This document shows, piece after piece, positions 29,499-39,760 of a stretch of 64,000 nucleotides of DNA. The translations under genes were made by a program, and so were the position numbers. Origin of the DNA: Candidatus Thiodiazotropha sp. (ex Monitilora ramsayi) (lineage in GTDB: Bacteria; Pseudomonadota; Gammaproteobacteria; Chromatiales; Chromatiaceae); the NCBI GenBank assembly GCA_025655595.1, contig JAHXIO010000001.1, positions 1 through 64,000 on the forward strand, read 5' to 3'. Positions within the stretch are counted from its first letter, which is position 1. The number at the start of each line of letters is the position of its first letter. The notes beneath the pieces were generated by a model, which had not been told where the DNA came from, ran no database searches, and saw nothing but the letters and a program-made list of their open reading frames with translations.

Positions 29499-29640
29499 GT
29501 GCTTACCACAAACAATAATCCAAATTCTCACCGGATAAAGGGACTCGTCAGACTGATAAATTCTACTACCGCCTCTCAATGCTTGGACTGAGGGTGCCTA
29601 TTCGCAACTTCCACACGACTCGTGAGTCGTACCATAATAT

Positions 29641-30600
29641 ATGGCAATGGCATCACTTCTAGTAACTAGCTGGCTCTATCGATTTCGCCGTCACGCCCAC
29701 ACCGATGGTCATGGCGGTGTAGTGATTCGGCCTCGCAGTCTCTATATCCTACCCACGCGTCAGGGCATGTTACTCGCCCTGGTACTGTTTCTGATGCTTG
29801 CCGGTTCGATCAACTACGGCAGCAATCTCGCTTACCTGGTCACTTTTCTGTTGGGTGGGATCTGGCTATCCGCCATCCTCCACACTTGGCGGAATTTGTT
29901 GGGATTGGAGATCCGTCCCGCTCAGGTTTTACCGGTCTATGCAGGTCAGGAGGCCCGGTTTTGCCTCGCGGTGACAAACCCGTCTTCTCTTCGCCGTTTC
30001 GGCATCTCTCTACGCCACAAAAAGCTAATGGGTGAGTCGGCGGATCTTCCGGACGAAGCATCATGCTTGCTGCATCTGCCGATCCGTACTCAACATCGGG
30101 GCAGGCTTGCGTTACCGGAAGTCAGTCTGCATACCGTTTATCCGTTCGGCCTCTTCCACGCCTGGAGTTATGCGCGACTGGACACCTCCTGCCTGGTCTA
30201 CCCCCGACCCGCAGAATCGGGAGATCCGCCTGCTGACAGTTGCTACACCTCGAGTGATGATGGTGACAGAGGCGTGGGCGCCGACGACTTTGTCGGTCTG
30301 CGCAGCTACAGGGAGGGGGACTCTCCCCGGCATATCGATTGGAAGGCCCTTGCCCGAGAGCGGGGGCTTGTGAGCAAACAGTTTGGCGGAGACCGAACCG
30401 AGCGGGTGGACCTGGATTGGGACCTGCTCCCGGAGGTGGATACCGAAACCCGGCTCAGTCTGTTATGCCGGTTTATCCTGCAGGCGGAGTCACAGTCAAT
30501 CTCATACGGATTACGTCTGCCGGATCTGACCATTGCACCGGGAATGGGGGAGCGTCATAAACAGCGTTGTCTCGCCGCACTTGCGACCTTTGGAGAATAG
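29641..30600 (+). CDS. DUF58 protein (MoxR partner)
   Basis: Two N-terminal membrane helices (about 40-80, GMLLALVLFLMLAGSINYGS and what follows) precede a soluble domain with the DUF58 signature DDFVGLRSYREGDSPRHIDW (about 217-236). Such proteins accompany MoxR ATPases and transglutaminase TgpA. The 319-aa length is normal. Its neighbour tgpA starts one base after its stop codon. Its expected upstream partner MoxR is 11 kb away. The inverted repeat ACGACTC-GT-GAGTCGT (29615-29630) lies just before it. Confidence 0.9.
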   Translation: MAMASLLVTSWLYRFRRHAHTDGHGGVVIRPRSLYILPTRQGMLLALVLFLMLAGSINYGSNLAYLVTFLLGGIWLSAILHTWRNLLGLEIRPAQVLPVYAGQEARFCLAVTNPSSLRRFGISLRHKKLMGESADLPDEASCLLHLPIRTQHRGRLALPEVSLHTVYPFGLFHAWSYARLDTSCLVYPRPAESGDPPADSCYTSSDDGDRGVGADDFVGLRSYREGDSPRHIDWKALARERGLVSKQFGGDRTERVDLDWDLLPEVDTETRLSLLCRFILQAESQSISYGLRLPDLTIAPGMGERHKQRCLAALATFGE

Positions 30601-30601
30601 A

Positions 30602-32581
30602 GTGCGCCAGACTATCGAGCACACACTCACCCCCAAGCTGCAACTGCATCTCTATCTGCTGACCGGTCTGGTCCTCGTACCCCATGTGCAGCATCTGCCG
30701 CTTGTTGTCAGTTTCTTTCTCTTTACCACTCTGGGATTGCGACTGATCAGCCTGCGACTACCGAATCTGCAGCCTGGCAGGCTGCTGCTTTTTCTGTTGA
30801 CTGTCGCCGGAGTTTTTCTCATCTACAGCCAGCATCAGACATTGTTGGGTAAGGATGCCGGTGTTTCTCTGATCTCGATTATGCTGGTTCTCAAGACATT
30901 GGAGGTTCGGCGACGTCGCGATCTCTATGTCACCATCTTTATCGCTTACTTCGTCATCGTGACGCAGTTTCTCTTTGACCAGTCTTTTCTGTTGTTGATC
31001 TATCTGCTGGTACTGCTGATCGGACACACCAGTCTGTTGTTGGACATCAACCGTGTCACTCCCGCTGCCCATTTTTACGAGCCCTACCGGCAGACACTCT
31101 GGATCACACTGCAGGCACTGCCTATCGCCATCATCTTGTTCGTCATGTTTCCACGACTGAGTCACCCTCTTTGGCACTTCGGACTGGATGGCGGTGGAAC
31201 GACCGGTCTGAGTGAACAGATCAGACCGGGGACAATCAGTCAGCTCATCCAATCATCGGAGGTGGCCTTCCGCGTGGAGTTCAAAGGTGAACCACCGCCG
31301 CGAGAGACGCATTACTGGCGTGGGCTGGTACTTTGGGATACGGACGGAACGACCTGGTTTACGGATCCGGACAAACCTATACCTATATTGACATCCAGAA
31401 TCACACCCACGGGTGAGCCCGTTGAATACGAGATCTATCTCGAGCCCCATCGCAAGACCTGGCTCTTTGCGCTGGACCTGCCTGCCATTGCCCCCACTGA
31501 TTCCAGAATCTCAAGCGATTTTCTGCTGCGGCTTAATGAGCCGGTGACACAGCCGAAGCAGTATGAGGCCCTCTCATTTACCCGGCATCTGAGCAACGGG
31601 CTCTCTCCAACTTATCGTGAACGGGCTTTAAGTCTGAATAATGGCATCACAGACCGTCAACGCCAACTGGTGGAAAAGTGGCGATCATCATCATCTTCAG
31701 ACAGTGAATTGGTCGATCAGGCGCTACGGTATTTCAATACCCAACCTTTCGTTTACACCCTCAATCCACCCCGCTACGTGGATAATCCCGTTGAGCAATT
31801 TCTCTTCGAAGATCGGGAGGGTTTCTGTGAACACTACGCAACCGCATTCACCCAGTTGATGCGGCTGGCAGGCATCCCCGCCCGTATTGTGATCGGCTAT
31901 CAGGGGGGCGAATATAACCGGCTGGGCGACTATTACACGATCCGCCAATATGATGCCCATGCCTGGTCGGAAGTCTGGCTGGAAGAAGAGGGGTGGCGGC
32001 GGATAGATCCTACGGCAGCGGTTGCACCTGAACGTATTCACAGTGCAATTCAACCCAATTTCGGATCGATCGGCGCGCCGGCTTTGTTCATGATCGACGG
32101 TCAGGGATTTATCGGCAACGGTCTGAGTCAGTTGCGCATGTTACTCGATACGACCGGTCTTCAGTGGCGGCGATGGGTCTTGGGTTACGATCGCGAGCAG
32201 CAGTTCAGTCTGATGCGCGGCCTGGGTTTCGATTTCCTTACCGCGGGCTATTGGGGTGCAGTGCTCGTCGCCCTTATCGGCCTGGTCCTGGCCTTGGTTG
32301 CTCTGCAGTTGCTCCGGCAGGGTCGGCTCAAACAGGATCCGGTGCTGGCGATCTATCAGCGCTTCTGTCGCCGACTGGCGGCCATCGGCTATCCCCGATC
32401 TGTTCACGAGGGCCCGCTGGATTATTCAGAAAGGATCAGCCGTGAACGCCCCGATCTTGCAAGTCCTGTGCAAAGTATTACGACACACTATATCGGGCTT
32501 AGATACAGCGAGGGCAAGAAAAGAAACTTGGGGAATTTCGCGAAACAGGTGAGTCGCTTTCGACCCCGACGTGTAGGGTAG
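30602..32581 (+). CDS. TgpA-like transmembrane transglutaminase
   Basis: The N-terminal third has about six membrane helices (DUF3488 type). A periplasmic transglutaminase-like domain follows: Cys in EGFCEHYATAF, His in YDAHAWSEVW and Asp in RRIDPTAAV make the catalytic triad. A further helix near residue 560 and a short cytosolic tail (DUF4129 type) end the protein. In Pseudomonas aeruginosa the homologue TgpA is essential. The GTG at 30602 is preceded by GGAG seven bases upstream and gives 659 aa. Confidence 0.92.
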   Translation: MRQTIEHTLTPKLQLHLYLLTGLVLVPHVQHLPLVVSFFLFTTLGLRLISLRLPNLQPGRLLLFLLTVAGVFLIYSQHQTLLGKDAGVSLISIMLVLKTLEVRRRRDLYVTIFIAYFVIVTQFLFDQSFLLLIYLLVLLIGHTSLLLDINRVTPAAHFYEPYRQTLWITLQALPIAIILFVMFPRLSHPLWHFGLDGGGTTGLSEQIRPGTISQLIQSSEVAFRVEFKGEPPPRETHYWRGLVLWDTDGTTWFTDPDKPIPILTSRITPTGEPVEYEIYLEPHRKTWLFALDLPAIAPTDSRISSDFLLRLNEPVTQPKQYEALSFTRHLSNGLSPTYRERALSLNNGITDRQRQLVEKWRSSSSSDSELVDQALRYFNTQPFVYTLNPPRYVDNPVEQFLFEDREGFCEHYATAFTQLMRLAGIPARIVIGYQGGEYNRLGDYYTIRQYDAHAWSEVWLEEEGWRRIDPTAAVAPERIHSAIQPNFGSIGAPALFMIDGQGFIGNGLSQLRMLLDTTGLQWRRWVLGYDREQQFSLMRGLGFDFLTAGYWGAVLVALIGLVLALVALQLLRQGRLKQDPVLAIYQRFCRRLAAIGYPRSVHEGPLDYSERISRERPDLASPVQSITTHYIGLRYSEGKKRNLGNFAKQVSRFRPRRVG

Positions 32582-32634
32582 ACATCCAGCGCACAACGCA
32601 TAATGATCACGGCAATTGCCGAATGTTGATGGCG

Positions 32635-32664
32635 TCAGGTGCAACGGTATCCCGCTGCACCTGA
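32635..32664. terminator. Hairpin between convergent tgpA and YdcH genes
   Basis: TCAGGTGCA (32635-32643) and TGCACCTGA (32656-32664) are perfect 9-bp arms with a 12-base loop, placed between the ends of two convergent genes. No strong T tract is present. Confidence 0.55.
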
Positions 32665-32670
32665 TCATGC

Positions 32671-32907
32671 TTAACCGTGAAGTACCGCGTAAAGCTTGTC
32701 TTTCAATAACAGGCGGCGTTTTTTCATCTCTTCCATGTGGAAGTCAGATACCGGGTTATGCAGCTCTTCGAGACTTCGAATGTGGGCATCCAGCCAGTCG
32801 TACTCATCCATCATGTGGTGAAAAGCATCGTTATTCTTGCGTAGGTCTGCAATCTTTTCCGCATACTCGGGAAATTCATGCAGCAGATCGTGGGACTCTC
32901 CCAGCAT
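32671..32907 (-). CDS. YdcH-family (DUF465) protein
   Basis: This 78-aa helical protein has FPEYAEKIADLRKNNDAFHH and MKKRRLLLKDKLYAVL, the two helices of the DUF465/YdcH family. Members form small coiled-coil hairpins; their role is unknown. GGAGG lies seven bases before the ATG. It sits between tgpA and mnmE. Confidence 0.85.
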   Translation of the reverse strand: MLGESHDLLHEFPEYAEKIADLRKNNDAFHHMMDEYDWLDAHIRSLEELHNPVSDFHMEEMKKRRLLLKDKLYAVLHG

Positions 32908-33008
32908 ATTCGCCTCCAGTAGTTATTTCAGCACTATTCCAACACAGTTAGCCCTAGCTCTTCCACCACTACAATGTGGCTGATCAAGTTTTTATCACTG
33001 TGATTTGA

Positions 33009-34355
33009 TTACTTACCGATACAGAAGGTGGAGAAAATTCTCCCCAGCAGGTCATCGGCGGTAAATTCTCCGGTGATCTCAGACAGCGCCTGTTGTGCCT
33101 GGCGCAGATCCTCCGCCAGCAACTCACCGGCCTGATGGTTCTCCAGCATTTGTGCTCCCTGGTCGAGGTATCCCAGTGCCCTTTTCAGCGCATCCAGATG
33201 TCGCCGACGGGCGATGAACTCACCTTCGCTCTGGTCCTGATAACCGACGGATGTTTTGAGATGGTCAATTAACAGGTCCAGCCCCAGACTGCTCTTGGCT
33301 GCCAGTGAGATTTCCACCCCATGCTCGCTCTCACGGATTGAAGGGGATTCTCCAACCAAATCGATCTTATTGCGTACCAGGGTGAGCGGCACGGATCGTG
33401 GGAGTTTATCGGTATCCAGTGCGAGATGATCGGGATCTGTCTGACCGTCAAAGACCCAAAGTACCCGATCCGCCTGTTCGATCTGGTGTTTTGCCCTGCG
33501 GATGCCTTCCTGCTCGATGGGATCCTGGCTCTCGCGGAGACCGGCCGTATCGATGATGTGGACCGGCATGCCGTCAATGGAAATTCTTTCACGCAAGATG
33601 TCCCGGGTAGTGCCGGGGATCTCTGTTACGATCGCCGACTCGACCCCGGCCAGCGCGTTGAGCAGGCTCGACTTGCCTGCGTTGGGACGACCGGCTATGA
33701 CCAGGGTCATACCGTCCCTGAGCAACCTGCCGGTTTGCGCATTTTTCAGTATAGCCTTTGTGATATCAGTGATAGCTTGTAAGTCAGTGCTTACTTTTCC
33801 GTCGCTGAGAAAGTCGATCTCCTCTTCCGGGAAGTCGATGGCCGACTCCACATAGAGACGAAGATCGATCACCTTTTCCACCAGTTGATGAATCTGGGTC
33901 GAAAGTGCGCCCTGCAGGGTGCGGCTCGCCAGCCGGGCGGCGGCTTCCGTCTCTGCATCGATGAGATCGGCGATTGCTTCCGCCTGGGTCAGGTCCAGTT
34001 TATCGTTGAGAAAGGCCCGCTCGCTGAACTCCCCTGCTTTGGACAGGCGCGCACCCAGCTCGATCGTCCTGCGCAACAACAGATCCATCACAACAGGTCC
34101 GCCGTGGCCCTGCAGCTCCAGGACATCTTCGCCGGTAAATGAGTTCGGTTTGGGGAAGTAGAGGGCGATGCCCTGATCTATGGCCTGCCCGTCCGCATCG
34201 AGAAATTCCGTGTAGAGCGCCGATCTGGCATCCGGTTGCCCACCCAGTATATGGCGCGCGACATCGGCGGCCTTTTCCCCGCTGACTCGGACGATCCCGA
34301 TGCCCCCGCGTCCCGGCGGGGTTGCAACCGCAGCGATGGTGTCACGGGGCTGCAT
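33009..34355 (-). CDS. mnmE: tRNA modification GTPase MnmE (TrmE)
   Basis: MnmE and MnmG modify U34 of tRNAs. The N-terminal folate-binding domain is about 1-118. The inserted G domain has [21 protein letters not shown] and RNKID, and the C-terminal motif is CIGK with its cysteine. The 448-aa length is normal. It lies 17 bases downstream of yidC on the minus strand. Confidence 0.97.
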   Translation of the reverse strand: MQPRDTIAAVATPPGRGGIGIVRVSGEKAADVARHILGGQPDARSALYTEFLDADGQAIDQGIALYFPKPNSFTGEDVLELQGHGGPVVMDLLLRRTIELGARLSKAGEFSERAFLNDKLDLTQAEAIADLIDAETEAAARLASRTLQGALSTQIHQLVEKVIDLRLYVESAIDFPEEEIDFLSDGKVSTDLQAITDITKAILKNAQTGRLLRDGMTLVIAGRPNAGKSSLLNALAGVESAIVTEIPGTTRDILRERISIDGMPVHIIDTAGLRESQDPIEQEGIRRAKHQIEQADRVLWVFDGQTDPDHLALDTDKLPRSVPLTLVRNKIDLVGESPSIRESEHGVEISLAAKSSLGLDLLIDHLKTSVGYQDQSEGEFIARRRHLDALKRALGYLDQGAQMLENHQAGELLAEDLRQAQQALSEITGEFTADDLLGRIFSTFCIGK

Positions 34356-34372
34356 CGTATCGGATCAGGCCA

Positions 34373-36043
34373 TCAACCTGCCTGCTGTTCGATCTTCCGG
34401 GTGATGTACCACTGCTGCAGAATGGAGACCAGGTTGTTGACCACCCAGTAGAGCACCAGTCCCGCCGGAAAGAAGGCGAAGAAGACGGTGAAGACGAAAG
34501 GCAGACTCATCATGATCTTTGCCTGCATGGGATCGGGCGGCGCCGGATTCAGTTTCTGCTGCACGAACATCGAGACACCCATGATCAGAGGCAGGATGAA
34601 ATAGGGGTCCTTCTCCGACAGACTGTCGATCCAGAGAATCCATGGGGCCTGACGCAGTTCGACACTCTCCAGCAATACCCAGTAGAGGGCGATGAAGACT
34701 GGGATCTGCACCAGGATGGGAAGACATCCGCCGAGGGGATTGATCTTCTCCTTTTTATACATCTCCATCATGGCCTGGTTGAGGCGTGTTTTGTCGTCGC
34801 CGTAACGGTCCTTCAACGCCTGCATTCTCGGCGTGAATTTGCGCATGTTGGCCATCGATTTATAGCTGGTCTCGGAGAGCTTGTAGAAAGCGGCCTTGAT
34901 CAGCAGGGTGAGGATGATAATCGCCCAGCCCCAGTTACCGACAAAGTCGTGGATCGTCTTCAACAACCAGAAGATAGGCTTGGCCAAGACCGTCAGCCAA
35001 CCGTAGTCGACGCTGAGTTCCAGGCCCTCCGCGATGACTTCCAGCTCGTCCTGCAGTTTGGGCCCGATATAGAGTTGACGTTTCAGCTCCTGCTGACTGC
35101 CCGGTTCAATTGTAACGGTTGGTGAATAACTGCCGATGAGATATTTCGATCCCGGCAGGGCATTGGTGTAGTAGTGATCCACCTGTTCCTTTGGCGGTAC
35201 CCAGGCGGAGAGGAAGTAGTGCTCGATCATTGCCAGCCAACCGGTATCAGACTCGACGCTGAGGCTTTTCTTCGCCATATCCTCAAAATCGATCTTTTCG
35301 TATTTGTCGGTAGGATTGTAATAGACACCACCGGTATAGGTGTAAGTGGTGAATCCCGAGCTGTCATCCTGCGGCTCCATGCGCTGCAACTGGCCATAGT
35401 CTCTCACGGCCAGGTTATCCGAAGACTGATTGTCTATCTGATGGCGCACCTCTATCAGATAGCTCCCACGTTTCAGGGTAAAAGTCTTGGTGACGGTTAC
35501 CCCGTCGCCACTTTGCCATACCAGCGGGATCTCAATCTGATCGACCCCGTCGCTAAGTGTGTAGCTGGATGATTCTGACTGGTAGATCTCTTCATGGGTC
35601 GGCGCTTTGCCCTTAGCACTACCGATCAGGCCAGATTGGGCGATATAGAGATCCGGTACATTGGGGGAGAGCAGTTCCACCTTTCGATCAGGTCGGTCAA
35701 GTGATACCGGGTAATCAATCAGAAAGGCCCGGCTGACTGTCCCGCCTTTAGTGGATATCTCTAATTTGAGAAGATCAGTCTCAACATTGATGACTTGTCC
35801 TGCCTGGCCTGAAACACCTTGGTCGCCTGCCCCCGGTACAGCACCAGACTGTGCAGGTGCCATCACTTCTACATTCGGTACACCGCCCGTTTCCTGACCG
35901 CCATTAGTCTGTTGGGAAGGTGTAGCACCCTGCTGTTGCGACGCCGTCTGCGCCGGAATGCCATAGTCCTGCTGCCAGGCTTGGTAGAGCATGAGGCCCA
36001 GAAAGGCCAAAGTAAAAAATAGGATCAGTCGTATATTATCCAT
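34373..36043 (-). CDS. yidC: Membrane protein insertase YidC
   Basis: YidC inserts and folds inner-membrane proteins, including ATP synthase subunits. Helix 1 ([19 protein letters not shown]), the periplasmic beta-domain (about 65-340) and the conserved C-terminal helices with [21 protein letters not shown] are all present. The start MDNIRLIL (556 aa) is the family N-terminus. The longer open frame would overlap all of yidD. Its ATG overlaps the last eight bases of yidD. Confidence 0.96.
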   Translation of the reverse strand: MDNIRLILFFTLAFLGLMLYQAWQQDYGIPAQTASQQQGATPSQQTNGGQETGGVPNVEVMAPAQSGAVPGAGDQGVSGQAGQVINVETDLLKLEISTKGGTVSRAFLIDYPVSLDRPDRKVELLSPNVPDLYIAQSGLIGSAKGKAPTHEEIYQSESSSYTLSDGVDQIEIPLVWQSGDGVTVTKTFTLKRGSYLIEVRHQIDNQSSDNLAVRDYGQLQRMEPQDDSSGFTTYTYTGGVYYNPTDKYEKIDFEDMAKKSLSVESDTGWLAMIEHYFLSAWVPPKEQVDHYYTNALPGSKYLIGSYSPTVTIEPGSQQELKRQLYIGPKLQDELEVIAEGLELSVDYGWLTVLAKPIFWLLKTIHDFVGNWGWAIIILTLLIKAAFYKLSETSYKSMANMRKFTPRMQALKDRYGDDKTRLNQAMMEMYKKEKINPLGGCLPILVQIPVFIALYWVLLESVELRQAPWILWIDSLSEKDPYFILPLIMGVSMFVQQKLNPAPPDPMQAKIMMSLPFVFTVFFAFFPAGLVLYWVVNNLVSILQQWYITRKIEQQAG

Positions 36044-36272
36044 GGAACGGCTTTTTTGTGGGTTCAGGTACAGGGTCGACACCACCTTCATGCCAGGGGT
36101 GGCAGTGGGAGAGGCGTTTGATTGCGAGCCAGAGTCCTCTGGCAGATCCGTGTCGCTCGACTGCTTCCAATGCATATGAGGAACAGCTCGGGTAGAAACG
36201 GCAATGCTGTCCGACAAACGGACTCAGTATCGTTTGGTAGGCTCTGATCAGAATGAGGATTATTTGACGCAT
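36036..36272 (-). CDS. yidD: Membrane insertion efficiency factor YidD
   Basis: This canonical 78-aa YidD has an amphipathic N-terminus ([18 protein letters not shown]), [19 protein letters not shown] and [18 protein letters not shown]. It helps YidC insert membrane proteins. It overlaps rnpA by 13 bases and yidC by eight bases (ATGGATAA), so the three are tightly coupled. Confidence 0.95.
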   Translation of the reverse strand: MRQIILILIRAYQTILSPFVGQHCRFYPSCSSYALEAVERHGSARGLWLAIKRLSHCHPWHEGGVDPVPEPTKKPFHG

Positions 36273-36625
36273 TTTTCCGCGACTCTCCGCCAGTGCTGAC
36301 TCAACGATTCAAAACAGCGTCGGTTATCGGCCTGGGACAGTCCCCGTCTGCCGACGACCACCAGATCCAGACCCATGAGTTCAGGCTGATTCTGCCTGAA
36401 GCTCTCTCGGATCACACGTTTGATCCGATTGCGATCCACCGCACGACGGCAGATCTTTTTGGAAACTGCCAAACCCAAGCGAGGTGATGCCAGATCATTG
36501 GGAAGTGCGAGAACGAGAAAGCAGTCATCCACTGATCTATGGCCATCGCTAAAAACCCGACGGTATTCGTCGGGTTTCAATAACCTTCTGCAACGGGGAA
36601 ATGTTGACCCCTGTTTGCTGGGCAA
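36260..36625 (-). CDS. rnpA: Ribonuclease P protein component
   Basis: RnpA is the protein subunit of RNase P, which matures the 5' ends of tRNAs. The signature [20 protein letters not shown] lies near residues 55-75. The frame opens with TTG at 36625, ten bases after the rpmH stop. No ATG is available near the conserved start, so a non-ATG start is likely. The length is 121 aa. Confidence 0.95.
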   Translation of the reverse strand: MPSKQGSTFPRCRRLLKPDEYRRVFSDGHRSVDDCFLVLALPNDLASPRLGLAVSKKICRRAVDRNRIKRVIRESFRQNQPELMGLDLVVVGRRGLSQADNRRCFESLSQHWRRVAEKCVK

Positions 36626-36635
36626 GGGCCGCTAA

Positions 36636-36770
36636 TCAGAGTGCCAGTCTGGCCCGTCCCTTGGCGCGACGCGACTTGAGCACCTTGCGGCCGTTGCGTG
36701 TGGCCATGCGCGCACGGAAACCGTGGGTGCGTGCCCTTTTCAGATTGCTGGGTTGAAAAGTTCTTTTCAT
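36636..36770 (-). CDS. rpmH: Ribosomal protein bL34
   Basis: This 44-aa protein starts [20 protein letters not shown] and continues with [18 protein letters not shown], which is bL34. ATG is at 36770 and TGA at 36638-36636. It is the first gene of the rpmH-rnpA-yidD-yidC-mnmE unit, divergent from dnaA. Confidence 0.98.
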   Translation of the reverse strand: MKRTFQPSNLKRARTHGFRARMATRNGRKVLKSRRAKGRARLAL

Positions 36771-36906
36771 AGCTGCTTACCGGTAAATCCGTTAAAAATT
36801 TCAGATAATTACGGACGAAAAAAAAGAGGCGTAGGGTAGTCCCAAAGCCACTCCTCTGTCAATAGATAATTGATTCACACTACAGGCCACAGAATCTATT
36901 CCAAAC

Positions 36907-36915
36907 TGTGGATAA
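36907..36915 (-). promoter_or_regulatory. DnaA box between rpmH and dnaA
   Basis: TGTGGATAA is the exact complement of the consensus TTATCCACA. It is the only perfect box in this gap. It may belong to the origin or autoregulate dnaA. A 14-base palindrome GTACCTGCAGGTAC follows at 36953-36966. Confidence 0.7.
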
Positions 36916-37040
36916 CTCTGCTTTCAAAGAGTAGACTTGGATACCCCACAGCGTACCTGCAGGTACTGGTTGGCAGATAAGTCCACCAGGCGGCAGATAT
37001 GTGTTTCTTTGTTTTTTTAGTACCCGGTTGGAGAGAAGCT

Positions 37041-38372
37041 TTGGATCTTTGGCATCGCTGTGCAGAACAACTGGAACAGGAACTCCCTGCTCAGCAATTC
37101 AACACCTGGATCCGTCCGTTACAGGTCGCCGAAGCGTCCGATGAACTGAAACTTCTCGCACCAAACCGCTTCGTACTCGACTGGGTGAAAAATCATTACC
37201 TGGACACCATTCAGAAGCTGGTAAAAAACCTCTGTCAGGATCAGCCCCCCAGAGTCGTCGTCGAAATTGGCAGCAAACAGCGACCGGAAGCCAGAAAAAA
37301 GCAAAATCAACCGGTCACTGTCTCGCCCGGCAGCAGCCGGCTGGCCCCTATCGAAAGCAATCTCAATCCCAGTTTTATCTTCGATACCTTTGTTGAGGGC
37401 AAGTCAAACCAGCTCGCGCGGGCGGCATCGATGCAGATCGGGGAGAACCCGGGTAAGGCCTACAACCCACTCTTTATATATGGAGGGGTAGGACTCGGCA
37501 AAACCCATCTGATGCATGCCGTGGGGAATAGTATCCTAAACAGAAACCCGGATGCGCGGGTGATCTATCTCCATTCAGAGCGCTTTGTAGCGGAGATGGT
37601 AAAGGCACTGCAGCACAACACGATCGATCAGTTCAAGAAAAAGTACCGTTCAGTCAATGCACTGCTGATCGATGACATACAGTTCTTCGCAGGTAAAGAG
37701 AGATCCCAGGAGGAATTCTTTCATACCTTCAATGCCTTGTTTGAATCCCAGCAGCAGATCATCCTTTCAAGTGACAGATTCCCGAAGGAGGTATCTGGAC
37801 TCGAGGAGCGGCTGAAATCCCGCTTCGGTTGGGGACTGACTGTTGCCATTGAACCACCTGACCTGGAGACTCGTGTCGCCATCCTTCAAAGCAAGGCATT
37901 ACAGCTTAATGCGGAACTACCCAGCGAAGTGGCCTTCTTCATGGGTAAGCGAATCCGTTCCAACATTCGTGAACTCGAAGGCGCTCTGAGGCGCGTCATT
38001 GCCAATGCGACCTTCACCGGTCGCGAGATAAACCTCGATTTCGCCAAAAATGCACTGCGGGATATGATCGCGGCACACGATAAGCAGATCACGATTGAGA
38101 ACATTCAGAAGACAGTCGCCGAGTATTTCCAGATCAGGACATCGGATCTACTCTCAGCCAAACGCAGCCGATCCATTGCCAGGCCGAGGCAGATTGCCAT
38201 GACTCTGTCGAAAGAGTTGACTAATCACAGCCTGCCCGAAATTGGCAATGCCTTTGGCGGCAGAGATCACACCACAGTGATCCACGCCACGCGCAAGGTT
38301 AAGGAACTGAGGGAAAGCGATGCTAGAATCTCTGAGGACTACTCAAACCTGTTAAGAACACTAAGCAGTTAA
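37041..38372 (+). CDS. dnaA: Chromosomal replication initiator DnaA
   Basis: DnaA opens the origin. Domain I ([20 protein letters not shown]), Walker A (GGVGLGKTH), Walker B (LLIDDIQFF) and the C-terminal box-binding signature ([11 protein letters not shown]) are all present. I choose TTG at 37041 because GGAGAG lies just upstream and the protein then begins at the conserved LDLW, giving 443 aa. An in-frame ATG 14 codons earlier lacks a ribosome site. Confidence 0.96.
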   Translation: MDLWHRCAEQLEQELPAQQFNTWIRPLQVAEASDELKLLAPNRFVLDWVKNHYLDTIQKLVKNLCQDQPPRVVVEIGSKQRPEARKKQNQPVTVSPGSSRLAPIESNLNPSFIFDTFVEGKSNQLARAASMQIGENPGKAYNPLFIYGGVGLGKTHLMHAVGNSILNRNPDARVIYLHSERFVAEMVKALQHNTIDQFKKKYRSVNALLIDDIQFFAGKERSQEEFFHTFNALFESQQQIILSSDRFPKEVSGLEERLKSRFGWGLTVAIEPPDLETRVAILQSKALQLNAELPSEVAFFMGKRIRSNIRELEGALRRVIANATFTGREINLDFAKNALRDMIAAHDKQITIENIQKTVAEYFQIRTSDLLSAKRSRSIARPRQIAMTLSKELTNHSLPEIGNAFGGRDHTTVIHATRKVKELRESDARISEDYSNLLRTLSS

Positions 38373-38601
38373 TGTGGATAAATTGTAAGAAAAATCGGTT
38401 AAGATCCGAATCGCAAACTGTCCACAAACGATCAACAGGAACTCATCATGCCCAGGGACAAATTAGTAACAGGGTAAAACAGTAAAAAACACTGAAAAAT
38501 CAATATGATAATAGTTTTTTTCACAGATATACCCGGGCTTAATAATAACAATAAGATATATTCTTAAACATAATCTATATAAGAAGGCTGAGTGGATAAT
38601 T
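38373..38601. other. Candidate oriC region with DnaA boxes
   Basis: The dnaA-dnaN gap holds a perfect box TGTGGATAA (38373-38381, touching the dnaA stop), a two-mismatch box CTGTCCACA (38418-38426) and a one-mismatch box AGTGGATAA (38591-38599). About 130 very A+T-rich bases (38460-38590) could serve as the unwinding element. Gene order around it is that of classical gammaproteobacterial origins. The gap on the other side of dnaA holds one more box, so the origin could extend there. Confidence 0.6.
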
Positions 38602-39702
38602 ATGAAGATAGTCACCAATAGGGAAAGTTTATTGGAACCCCTACAGCAGATTGCTGGTGTGGTAGAGAGAAGGCAGACACTGCCTATTCTCGCGAATATC
38701 CTCATCAATGCAGGGAACGGAATCCTGCAGATGACAGCGACGGATCTGGAAGTTGAGCTAAAGACGCAAGCCAATGCTGAATGCGACGGCGAGGCGGACT
38801 TTACTGTGCCGGCAAGAAAAGTTCTCGATATAACCAAGGCACTACCCGAAGGTGCATCGATCAGTCTTGTCGTTGATGGTGATAAAGCCAAACTGCAATC
38901 AGGTAGAAGTCGTTTCTCACTGGGTGTTCTCTCGGCTCAAGATTATCCGGTGATAGAACCGACTCCCAGCAATACAGTGTTAACGATAAAAGAAGGACTA
39001 CTCAAACGGCTTATCGAGAAGACTCAATTCGCGATGGCGCAACAGGATGTCAGGTACTATCTCAACGGAATGCTGCTGGAGATTTCCAAGGGTGAGATTA
39101 AAACCGTCGCTACAGACGGTCACCGGCTGGCACTCAGTAAATCAAAAGACAGTATTTCAGATGATGTCGACATACAGGTGATACTGCCAAGAAAAGCTGT
39201 TATAGAGTTGGGCAGGCTTCTCAAGGATAGAGACAACGAAATAAAGCTCGAGCTGAATAACAACTACATCAAGATTTTACTAGAGAATTCGGTATTCACA
39301 TCGAAATTGATCGATGGACGTTTTCCGGAATACCAGCGTGTGATGCCCAGTGGATCTGACAAAGAAGTGGAAGCGGAAAAGTCTACTTTAAGACAATCAC
39401 TCTCACGCGCATCGATACTATCAAACGAAAAGTACCGAGGTATTCGGTTCAGTGTTCAAACGAACCTACTGCAATTACAGGCTCACAACCCGGAGCAGGA
39501 AGAAGCTGAAGAGGAGCTTGAAGTTGACTATCAGGGGGATGAACTCAAGATAGGGTTCAACGTGGGCTATCTGCTCGATGCCATATCGGCTATTGATGAA
39601 GACAATGTTATTATCGAACTCAAAGATTCAAACAGTAGTGCGCTCATATACGGCAAAGGGAATAGTGAAAGCCGCTATGTGATCATGCCGATGAGAATCT
39701 GA
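38602..39702 (+). CDS. dnaN: DNA polymerase III sliding clamp beta
   Basis: The clamp encircles DNA and tethers polymerase III. It has three clamp domains over 366 aa. Conserved parts include LPILANILINAGNGIL, TDGHRLA and the C-terminal YVIMPMRI. The gene ends before a strong terminator at 39723. Confidence 0.98.
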   Translation: MKIVTNRESLLEPLQQIAGVVERRQTLPILANILINAGNGILQMTATDLEVELKTQANAECDGEADFTVPARKVLDITKALPEGASISLVVDGDKAKLQSGRSRFSLGVLSAQDYPVIEPTPSNTVLTIKEGLLKRLIEKTQFAMAQQDVRYYLNGMLLEISKGEIKTVATDGHRLALSKSKDSISDDVDIQVILPRKAVIELGRLLKDRDNEIKLELNNNYIKILLENSVFTSKLIDGRFPEYQRVMPSGSDKEVEAEKSTLRQSLSRASILSNEKYRGIRFSVQTNLLQLQAHNPEQEEAEEELEVDYQGDELKIGFNVGYLLDAISAIDEDNVIIELKDSNSSALIYGKGNSESRYVIMPMRI

Positions 39703-39722
39703 TATTCAAAGATAGACTAGGG

Positions 39723-39750
39723 AAACCGGCAATATTGTTGCCGGTTTTTT
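39723..39750 (+). terminator. Terminator between dnaN and recF
   Basis: AAACCGGCAA (39723-39732) and TTGCCGGTTT pair around the five-base loop TATTG, and the hairpin runs into six T residues. It ends 11 bases before the recF start codon, so much dnaN transcription should stop here. Confidence 0.85.
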
Positions 39751-39760
39751 ATTTTTCAAC

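Noticed and set aside
34322-35125. 267-codon plus-strand frame across mnmE and yidC
   Set aside because: It spans two convincing minus-strand genes, is rich in Gln, His and Asp as shadows of such genes often are, and has no motif.
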